64,000 nucleotides of DNA, taken from contig MU401580.1 of the NCBI GenBank assembly GCA_022579005.1, positions 47,048 to 111,047 of the forward strand. The letters run 5' to 3'. Shown here piece after piece: positions 1-8,494 of this stretch (its first letter is position 1; each line of letters begins with the position of its first letter). The notes under the pieces were generated by a model. That model saw nothing but the letters and a program-made list of their open reading frames with translations. It was not told the origin of the DNA and searched no databases. A program made the position numbers and the translations under genes. Source of the DNA: Poronia punctata. Lineage: Eukaryota > Ascomycota > Sordariomycetes > Xylariales > Xylariaceae.

Positions 1-1044
1 GGCAGAGCATTTAAAGACACGAAGGGAACTCTGCCGACCGAACATGATCCGTTGGATTCACAGACGCCTTTGATAAACCGTGCCATTGCCATGCACCTAC
101 TCCGAGAAGGCCAGTTCGATGTCGCGGCAACATTCATAGCCGAGGCCCAGCCACAAAGCAGTATACTCCAACCGGCCTCCCGAGCTCTACCAGAATCACC
201 TTCAACAGTATCCCGTCCTAGTACCCCACCAGACGCCATGATAACGGACTCAGACATTCCATCGGACCTGACAGCCTTTCAGTCCCAGGCTCTACAAGAA
301 AGATTTACCGACATGTATGCAATCTTGGCTTCGCTCAAGAAGCGCGACCTCTTCCCAGCCATTGAATGGGCGAGGGTGAACTCGGTGGAATTGGAAAATA
401 GGGGCTCTAACTTGGAATTTGAGCTATGTAAACTACAGTTCGTATGGCTGTTCAAAGGCCCGACTGTGAATGGTATGGCGGATGGGCCAGGGAATGGGGT
501 GTCGGGGGCGCTCAAGTACGGGCGAGAGAACTTCGCCCGCTTTCAGACGAGGCATCTACGGGAAATCCAACGGCTCATTGGCGCCATGGCATTCCCGGCC
601 CACCTGGAACAATCTCCCTACCGGAACATATTCGATATTTCAGTTGCCTTCGACGAGGTGTCCTCGTCCTTCACTCGCGAATTCTGCTCCCTAATCGGAC
701 TATCCGCTGAATCGCCCCTCTATATCGCCGCTACGGCCGGCGTCCTGGCTCTTCCGAACCTAATCAAATGGACCAGCATTAACCGGAAAAACGCCAAGTG
801 GGCTACAAGGAACGAGCTAGCTTTCGAGACCCCGCTCCCGAAGAGCATGCTCTACCATTCCATTTTTGTCTGTCCCGTCAGCAAGGGGCAAACGACAGAC
901 GACAACCCGCCTGTTATTTTGCCGTGTGGCCACGTCCTTGCTCGCGATAGCTTGCGAGGATTAGCTAAAAGCGGTAATAGATACAAGTGCCCTTACTGTC
1001 CTAGCGAGGGCATCGTCAAAGACGCTAAGGAGATTATTCTATGA
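1..1044 (+). CDS. rmd5: GID/CTLH complex RING E3 ligase subunit, Rmd5/Gid2 type (5' partial)
   Basis: Rmd5/Gid2 is a RING subunit of the GID (CTLH) ubiquitin ligase, which in yeast degrades gluconeogenic enzymes when glucose returns. The frame is open from base 1 to the TGA at 1042-1044, so about 347 residues are present and the gene starts outside the window; no ATG precedes the conserved N-terminal text. Visible order: a helical segment (LINRAIAMHLLREGQFDVA), a CTLH/CRA-like helical middle, then a C-terminal degenerate RING with FVCPVSKGQTTDDNPP, LPCGHVLARDSL and YKCPYCPSEG. The TTDDNPP and LPCGH signature is characteristic of RMND5/Rmd5 proteins, whose RING lacks some classical zinc ligands. 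No intron is needed in the visible part. It is convergent with the UPF0658 gene. Identification rests on recognised motifs, not on a search. Confidence 0.9.
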   Translation, partial: GRAFKDTKGTLPTEHDPLDSQTPLINRAIAMHLLREGQFDVAATFIAEAQPQSSILQPASRALPESPSTVSRPSTPPDAMITDSDIPSDLTAFQSQALQERFTDMYAILASLKKRDLFPAIEWARVNSVELENRGSNLEFELCKLQFVWLFKGPTVNGMADGPGNGVSGALKYGRENFARFQTRHLREIQRLIGAMAFPAHLEQSPYRNIFDISVAFDEVSSSFTREFCSLIGLSAESPLYIAATAGVLALPNLIKWTSINRKNAKWATRNELAFETPLPKSMLYHSIFVCPVSKGQTTDDNPPVILPCGHVLARDSLRGLAKSGNRYKCPYCPSEGIVKDAKEIIL

Positions 1045-1930
1045 GTTTTACGTCACATCAAGTGTCAACAATACAGTCGAGTGGCGCATCATTCAGGTTG
1101 GATTTGTCTCCTTAATTTGTTTGCCTCCTCCCATTCCTTTATACTCCTTTACTTGTTAGGTCTGGATGGCCCGGGCGCCTGGGTGGTGCGGGAACTTGGT
1201 TGTGGAGCGGGCATCGTCCTTTTGAAGCGAGGGAACATGACCGTGGTCAGACACGGCATAGGGCCATATGATTCCTCGAACAGTTTTTTGCTTTCAACCT
1301 TTTGCTTCCCCAGATTACTTAGCATCCGAGCTCATTGTACATATCATCGGTATGCTACAACACAGATACCCAGCACGTCAGGCCCCTTCTTCAGGGGTAA
1401 AGTATCACCCTGATGGTTTTAACAATGGTAAGCCGGTCTAAGCCGGCCACCTTATGAGACAAGAGGCGCTATCGTTTCTGGAGATGTTACTTCGATCGGC
1501 TAGGCATGGGTTCCTAGTTGGAAAGCGTGTAGTAATGTCACAATGCAAGAATAGCAAAGCCCAAAGGTCTATCTCGGTCTGGCCGACCATGGTTCGTCCT
1601 AGCTTTCAACACCACCACCCCGGGCCCAAACAAGTGCCTTCTAGATTTTCCGAAGACTGTGCATTGGGAAGTGGGGACGGCTGAACCTGCCTCACATATT
1701 GGAAACAGCTTTGATGTGACTCAGAGTGCCCAAATATTAGTAGGTCCCCAAACCTCCCAGTAATATCGAAGGAATTGAGGATAATCACGCCTCGAGTCCT
1801 AAGCCATGTAGCCTCCCCGCGGCCCGATATCTGAACAAATAGAAGAAAGCTAACCTAAGGAGAATCGTTAAAAACATCGCGTCGAATTTGTACACCCATA
1901 CTGACCCATCAACCATGAAGTGCAAAGGAG
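1045..1930. other. Convergent intergenic spacer
   Basis: This 886-bp spacer lies between the stop codons of the Rmd5-like gene and the UPF0658 gene. It has ordinary base composition and should hold both 3' untranslated regions and polyadenylation sites. Short open frames here show no recognisable protein features, and I see no RNA gene or repeat. Confidence 0.6.
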
Positions 1931-3345
1931 CTAATCAATCGTCATCCGACTGGGCGTCTGCGTCTGTTTGACGTCATGCATCGAATAGCTGGCCTGGTCT
2001 TTATCGACCTCTTGCCGCCGCGGCTTCAAGAGATGCTGCTTAAGGCCGTGGCCGAAGTTGAATAAACAGACCAGGGCATTGATGATGGTCAAGATGATGA
2101 GGACGATTGTAAGGACCGCAAACGTGGTCAGAGATTTGCGGACAGGCATATAGTACGGGGCTTGGATAGGGTCGTATATCCGTGCAAGCTTATAGATGAA
2201 GTACGTCAAGCCTCCCAGGTAGAGAATGCCAACAACGTACATACCCCCCTTCCACTCACGACGAGTGGACCAGGCAGCGCACAGGAGAATCGCAATCGTA
2301 ACAGGGATGGCAGCCGCAGTCAGGCCGAACTCTACATCAGACCTGCCACGAACAACGACCAAAAACTGGATGGTGAAGCCGACGAAGAAAAAGAAATCGA
2401 ACTTCAGCAAAGCAATGTAAACCTATTCGACGTCAGCCCGAGTCTGTTGTTGTATTGCACAGGAGAGCGATGAGCGCACCTGGTAGTGGAGGAAGCGCTT
2501 TTTCATCCTGTAGTCAGCCCCTATTTGCTTCAGGATGTCCCAGGCGAATTCCTGATACAGCTTCCAGGCCATGAAACCCAGCACAACCGTTATAAGACCG
2601 ATAATGGCAGGGATAGCAATTAGCAAGCCCTTAGTCTCGTACCAGACATCTTCATTCCAGAAAACGTTCTTGGATTTCAAAATCATGATGGCTTCATGAA
2701 TCTGGTCAATCTGAAGTGCGCCATAAATAAGTAGGGCGAGGTCGGCGATGCAAACACCAATAACCTGAATTGTGTTCTTTGCGATGAGGGCATCCCAGAC
2801 GAGAACGACTTCATATATGAAACCCAGAATAAAGAGACCAAGGAAAGTAGGTATTGTCTTCAGTTGGGATTGCACAGCATCGTCGTCCCTGAATACAGGC
2901 TCGTCCGTATTCTTCAAGCCGCGCTGGAAGAGGGCAAAAGTGTATCTAAGGAAGGGTGTTAGCTCATCATCCGCCAACCAGGAATACCCAGGCGCCTGGA
3001 GTATGCTTACGCTTCAAACACCATACAAACAATGGCTTGTAGAATGATGGTGAGGAAGAACCATCTTGGCCACCTCCTCTTGAAAATCTCTACGGTCCCG
3101 TTGCGGAAAACAGTCCAGCGACTGGGCATGATTGGTGCCATAGTGTTATTCGGGTTTCCGGCGTATTGAGGCTGTACGGGGGATGATGGATATTGGGGAT
3201 ATTGGGCGTACGGATGTTGGTCGTACTCGGGCTGCGGTGGGTAGTGATCGGCTGAATATGACGGGTAAGATTGTGAGGACGGTATTTGTTGGAAGCCGGC
3301 GGTGTCCCCAGCCGGATAGGGCCGATTATGGTGATTAAAATCCAG
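1931..3345 (-). CDS. UPF0658 Golgi apparatus membrane protein (N-terminal exon unresolved)
   Basis: This is a multi-pass membrane protein of the conserved fungal UPF0658 family, annotated as Golgi-localised in fission yeast; its biochemical role is unknown. Exons on the minus strand: about 3345-3011, 2945-2481/2480, and 2422-1931. The introns are 2946-3010 (GTAAGC...TTAG) and 2423-2479 (GTGCGC...ATAG). Joins give FEA-YTFALFQRG and LHYQ-VYIALLKFD in frame. The first exon has a Tyr/Pro/Gln-rich cytosolic head followed by PSRWTVFRNGTVEIFKRRWP and the first membrane helix. Several further hydrophobic helices follow, and the tail is charged (KPRRQEVDKDQ). The start is not resolved: the open frame running into the head begins with no ATG, so a short upstream exon is expected between about 3350 and 3715. 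The 3345 boundary is a tentative acceptor. Confidence 0.8.
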
Positions 3346-3714
3346 CTTGAATACTAGTAGAGGCTCCCCGTGCCCGAGGAGCCAAACTTTTGATCGAGAT
3401 AGGATGGCAGTGGACAGATCGAAGCGATCAGTCCAGATACTCTGAAGCACCGCAGCAGCGGAAGAATTATAGGTACGACAAGGTCAGGCAGTGGCACGCC
3501 TTTAGGAGGTTGTTAATAGAGAGAAAGCACTGGCGCAAAATATAATGAATGAATGGATGGAGAGATGGGGCATACCTAAGTGTTGGGGCGTGTGTGAGAA
3601 ACAGAGCATGAACGAGTGGCAGGAGATGGCAATGATGACCCTTGTTTTTGAACAATTGTAACACTGGGTAGAGTTGGTCAGAACGTACGTGTACAATGTA
3701 CAAGTTATACATAT
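3346..3714. other. 5' flank of UPF0658 gene up to AT-rich block
   Basis: This stretch probably holds the promoter, leader and missing first exon of the minus-strand UPF0658 gene. Two overlapping minus-strand open frames (3467-3712) lack family features and are not supported as genes. Composition shifts abruptly to AT-rich DNA at about 3715. Confidence 0.5.
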
Positions 3715-5832
3715 AATCCAGCTACATTTATATGGTTTTTTGCAGCTAAAGCCTAACCTTTAGCTAAAAAGCTAATTTAGGCTAAAAGCTAGTTTAAGTT
3801 TAAGTTTATATAGAGTATAGATAAGTTGCTTTTTTATTTTGCCCTTTTTAAAATAAATTATTTTTAATTTATTATATATTAATATACCTTTATAATTAAT
3901 AAAGCTATTTAATTTTTAAAACTATATATATTTAATTATATGTTTTTTAAATTATAACCTAATAATTATATAGTTTTTTATATAATTAAATTTAAGTTAT
4001 TATAAATAATAAAACACTATTTTATAATAATAATTTAATATATTTAATAGTTAATACTTAGCTAGCTTTACTAAAGATATTATTTTTATATTATAATACT
4101 AATATATTTAAAAAATAAAATAAAGGGTAAAATAATAAGTTAATTATAAAGTAATATTAATAGCAATATTAAACACTAAATATATTAAATAACTTTTATT
4201 TAATTTACTAAGTAAATATTTAAGCTAGTTAAAAAAGGTATAATTACTTAAGCTTTAATTAATAGCTAGTATAAATATACTAAACTTAATAGTATATATA
4301 GCAATAAACTATATAGATAATATATAAATAAGTGCTTTATTATATTAGCTTTTTAAAGTAGCTAGTTTTAATAACATGATATATTTAACATTTTAGTATT
4401 ATTTTTAATTTATCTAATAAAATACTTTTAATATAAATTATTTCATTATTAACCTATTAAACTATATATATCTTTATACTTATTTCTTTATATTTTTAAA
4501 GGGATAATATAAAGCTTAACTTTTAAAGTATAAAATAGTATAATAATTAAAACGTTAGCTAAAAGCTAGCAATATATAAAATTTCTAATTTACTAAATTT
4601 TAAACTTTATAAGTTATAAAATACCTTTATTTAATTTAATATATATTAATAGTTAATTAAAATAGCCTTAATTTATTTAAATACCTATAATTTACTTAAG
4701 AATATAAAAGTCTTTATATATAAGTATATTATAATGCTTTTTTTATAAAAGAATATTTTACTATTTTAATACCTTTTTTATTCTAGCTTTTATATAGTTT
4801 ACTTTTTCCTGTTTAAAGCATTTTTATTATTACAAAATATCTTTATAAATATAATAGCAATAACTATATTAATTAAATTTTTAAAAGTGTAATATTCCTA
4901 TTTTATATATCTTTTATTATAAAGGTTTAAAAAGTCTAAGTATTACTTTTTAATAAAAAGCTAAATAATAATATTATTTTTATAAGATAATATAAAATAT
5001 TTTTTATTATATTAATTTTAATGCTAGTTTTATTTATCTTTTAAATATTATTTAATATAATGCTTTTATTTTAAAAGTAACTTTATTTAGCGTTTTAAAA
5101 ATCTTATATATAATAAGCATGTTTTAGTAGCTTAATAGTTTAAATTATGCTTTATTAAAAAGAAAATAGCTATATTTATAATAGTTTATAAAATATATAA
5201 CTTATTGCTTTTTAATATTAAATATAGTTAAGTTTAATAATAATAGCTTTATATTTATAATTATATTTATAACTATAATAATAAATTAACTTTAAATAAG
5301 TGGGTTTATTTAATTATAATAATTATTATAACTATATATAACCTTTATTTTACTTTAATTTAGCTTAAGCTTTAATAATACCTTATAATTTTATTTATTA
5401 TAGCTAGTAATTTAGTTAATAAAAACTATATATATATAATATTATAATATTATATAATAGCTTTATTTTTTATAGTTAAAAATTCTTTTAAATAAATAAG
5501 TATATTTTAAAATATAATTTAGCTTATATAGATTTATTTTAAATAAAAGCTTAAAATATTTAAAAAGTTATTATTTTAATAATATAAACAATTTAATAAT
5601 AAGCACTATTTTTATATAATAAGTTTAAAAATTGTTAAAAAAATACCTTATAATATAATAACTAAGTATATATAATATAATAGCCTTTATAAAATATAAA
5701 TGCTTTTAATATAAACTATTTAAAAATAAGTTTTACAGTTTTTTAATTATATAAAAATAGGTATTAAATTTTAAAATAGGTAAGTTTTAGTGCAAGTTAT
5801 TAAAACCGGTTATTCTTTATTTAAAGTAACTT
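3715..5832. repeat. RIP-type AT-rich block 1 (about 2.1 kb)
   Basis: This block is nearly all A and T, with no coding frames and sharp edges against normal DNA. It contains a decayed copy (about 4125-4350) of a repeat also seen at 13560-13800 and 42132-42365. Its right end (about 5685-5832) matches the right end of the inverted-repeat element at 27641-28392. This suggests the block is at least partly a mutated transposon. No left terminus could be recognised near 3715. Confidence 0.8.
5685..5832. mobile_element. Degenerate terminus of a TIR element (copy 2)
   Basis: The last 150 bases of block 1 align with the last 150 bases of the element at 27641-28392. Both carry the AACCGGTT core, preceded by a TAAGTT(T/G)T(T)-like stretch and followed by an A/T run and GTGAC or GTAAC. 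Most differences are transitions. The element end coincides with the edge of the AT-rich block, but an exact target duplication is not visible here. Confidence 0.55.
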
Positions 5833-6638
5833 GTTATCAGAGTAGTGCCGGTCTAGTGCCCCTAGTAACGGTGGGCACTAGGAGTGGGCATCATGGCAGC
5901 CGCCGGTCAACCCCGTTGGTAGGTAGTTGTTAGAAGCGCCACCAGGGCACACGATATTGCCAATGTAACCCACGGATCGGTATAGCCGTACATGTGTTGC
6001 CTTAAGCATGGAAGCAAAAGGTCTTCCATTGTGCAAGGCATTCACCTGCCCTATATGCCTTTTCCTTTTTCTCTACCATCAATCCCCTTGTTGGGACCCA
6101 CGTAATCAAAGGTTGACCAGAGGCTACCTACCTTATGTAAATCAAGTACCAAGGTTAGGCTACTTGTGTACCCCATCCTACGGTCTACCTAACGCTTCGT
6201 CCTCGAGACTAGGGAGTTGTAATATGAAGAAAAGGTCCCAGCTATACGTAAAGTAGTTGCTCAGCCATCGTGGCTATCTACTCTCTAGTACCCTAGCATG
6301 CCTAGGTAAGGCATCTTGTGATCATGTTGTGGTTTCTGACAAAAGCAGACCGAACATGGGTTCTAAACGCCTTTCTTCTGACAATTAGGGCGCACTTGGT
6401 CAATCGTGCGCGCCTTACAAGCCACTTGTGTGCGCATGCATGCGTACGTGCCTCTTCAACAAGTACCTATAAATAAGTATCCATTTCAGCGCTTTACCTG
6501 ACACTTTGAATTTGTTCAACCCAGGAGCCTTTACACAAACCACCTGCGCTTGTTGTGGTGGAGCGTATTTGTTTCTTAACACGGTCGCCAAATCCCTTCT
6601 CACTATTTACCCCTAAGCTATCTGGTTTCTTGGCTATC
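5833..6638. other. Intergenic region upstream of the GNAT gene
   Basis: Normal-composition DNA without a supportable gene. An 82-residue frame at 6008-6256 has no recognisable features. A 9-bp inverted repeat (CTAGTGCCC ... GGGCACTAG, 5853-5881) lies 20 bases inside the block edge. The stretch before 6639 should hold the promoter and leader of the acetyltransferase gene. Confidence 0.5.
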
Positions 6639-7193
6639 ATGGCAGCCAACCTCGATTTCGGACCTCCCTCCCTCGAGGATGCGCCAGCAATCAATGAACT
6701 CATCAACACAGCATTCCGCAACACCGATCCTAGCGACTTGTATCTGCCAGGTAAAGGCAACGAGGTCGCCACGATCATGGACGAAGATCGCGTCATTGCC
6801 AGCATCAACGATCCCAGCTGTGTGGTCCTAGTTGTTAGGGACCCGGTCACAGGCGCTATAGTTGGTCACGGCATAGTCCACAACCGTGACGAGACGCGGG
6901 CCTGGATCTCCATGCTGGCTATTGACAACGCTTATCGGAAGCGAGGGGTCGGTGGCCAAATCATTGCATGGGCCGAGCGGTACGCACGCCGCGAATGGGC
7001 CAAACCAAGGATGGAGTTCAACGTCCTGAGCTCGCGCGCTCCGTTGATCGCCTGGTACAAAAAAAGGGGTTACAGCCTTACGGGAGAGTCTTCGCCCTTT
7101 GTGTACCAGTACTATGGAGATTGGAAGGGCGTACTGCGGGATGATCTGTCCTTTGTCAACTTGGGGAAAGATCTTGTAGAAGCTCAAGCTTAA
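6639..7193 (+). CDS. GNAT-family N-acetyltransferase
   Basis: This is a predicted acetyl-CoA-dependent N-acetyltransferase of 184 residues, a single GNAT fold in one exon. The ATG at 6639 (context TATCATGG) is chosen because the frame upstream has no other ATG and the conserved fold begins just after it. Early text (FGPPSLEDAPAINELINTAF) fits beta1/alpha1 of the GNAT fold. A hydrophobic strand (CVVLVVRD) and a glycine turn follow. Motif A is clear: WISMLAIDNAYRKRGVGGQI, with the R-x-x-G-x-G acetyl-CoA pyrophosphate loop. Motif B follows (FNVLSSRAPLIAWYKKRGY), where the Tyr of KRGY is the usual catalytic-region tyrosine. The substrate cannot be told from sequence; small-molecule amines and protein N-termini are both possible. 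It is flanked by long gene-poor stretches on both sides. Confidence 0.88.
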   Translation: MAANLDFGPPSLEDAPAINELINTAFRNTDPSDLYLPGKGNEVATIMDEDRVIASINDPSCVVLVVRDPVTGAIVGHGIVHNRDETRAWISMLAIDNAYRKRGVGGQIIAWAERYARREWAKPRMEFNVLSSRAPLIAWYKKRGYSLTGESSPFVYQYYGDWKGVLRDDLSFVNLGKDLVEAQA

Positions 7194-8494
7194 CCTCGCC
7201 CTCGGAAACCCGCTCCCCGTTGCCACCCTGGGAGGCCCGCGATAATTGTACTTTCTTGTTCCCCCCCCTCCCCTTTAGGAATCAACTGTCAACCGTATAC
7301 GTACAGAGTTATGCAGATACATATATACATATTCATAAAAGGGACGTGTACGTATCTACCACTCCACAGCGTACAGCCCGACTCGAACTGAGTGGGAAAG
7401 GGGCCAGGGGGTAAATGTGCCCCAGTGGGTTAGCAGGTTAGCTCCTAGTTGAACTTGAGTAGGTACTTGACCGGCGTCGATGATGCAGCCCGGGCTCATA
7501 CCTACTAGGACCAGGTAATATCGAGGCAATATCCAATCCACCTACTCTGGTAGAAAGGCTTTCTTAGGGGTAACAACAACGACAATCGCAGGGAAGACAC
7601 CGGCCATCCTCATGTCACATACAATCACAATCACTCCCCCAACGTGAAGTCGCGCCTCCCGTTGTTCCGATTTGGCACCAGCAATAGCAGCTTTTACCTA
7701 CCTCGAGCATAGGCAGCCGTATGGGCGTCCGAATCCTTGTGGCAGACGATTATTTTCCCACCAAGCTCTCCCTCGTCACCGGCCTTGACAGAGACGAGGA
7801 CGCATACGCGAAACAGGCGTAACATCTCTGTTAATAATACGACACATATTACGAAGGCCGGTTCTCTATTGACGACCTGTTGTTGCACAGGTGTCCTTCA
7901 GTCCTTGATCTACGCAAGTAAGAGAATATTGGGGGGGGGGGGGGGGGGGGGCCAAAAAAACAAAACCAAACGCCCCATGTTAGATTTCTTCGGATAAAGC
8001 TTGAGTAGAGAGCTAACAGGAATCGGACAGAACAAATCACTGTCAGCTGCGTCTCCAATACTCGTACATGGTCAAGACGTACGCCGGCATTGGGCTTTTA
8101 GTTTACATGCAATTAAAATCTTTGGAATTGGAAGGGATGATGCGTGCAGGGTTCGGAAGCGGTAATCTACCTACCTAGGTACTCAGTGTTACACGATAGA
8201 TGTAGTAGCATAGTAGTATAGATAAGTACAAGGTACACATAACTTCTGGGATGATTACAGTAGCTTGCCAGTGAACATGGAGGGTTTGTATGGTGCTATT
8301 ACATATAGTCTACAAAAGAAGACCGGCCGAATGCTCTATCCCGACGCACTAGCTATTTTGTCGCGGCGTCGACGACTCCCCGTGGCGGGCCGACCCTAAG
8401 ATACCCGCGCATGGAGGATCCGAGCATAACATACCCAACGATGACACCTTAAATCGCTTTTCAGTTACTCGAGAAATCCACGAAACATATCATA
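7194..8494. other. Intergenic region with a G21 homopolymer
   Basis: About 1.3 kb without a supportable gene. It should contain the 3' ends of the GNAT gene and of the convergent transporter gene. It includes a 21-base G run at 7931-7951 and palindromic TACCTAGGTA-type motifs near 8170-8182. Short frames on both strands look spurious. Confidence 0.5.
7931..7951 (+). repeat. G21 homopolymer
   Basis: Twenty-one consecutive G residues followed directly by CC and an A run. Such a run can form intra- or intermolecular G-quadruplexes and is hard to sequence, so its exact length is doubtful. Confidence 0.9.

Noticed and set aside
3467..3712. Two overlapping minus-strand frames before the UPF0658 gene.
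   Set aside because: Neither gives a protein with family features or a phase-compatible splice to the known exons.
3715..3800. A left terminus of the TIR element at the start of AT-rich block 1.
   Set aside because: Only CAAGTTA matches the expected end; too short to claim in AT-rich sequence.
6008..6256. An 82-residue frame with several Cys residues.
   Set aside because: No recognisable fold, no good start context and no neighbour support.
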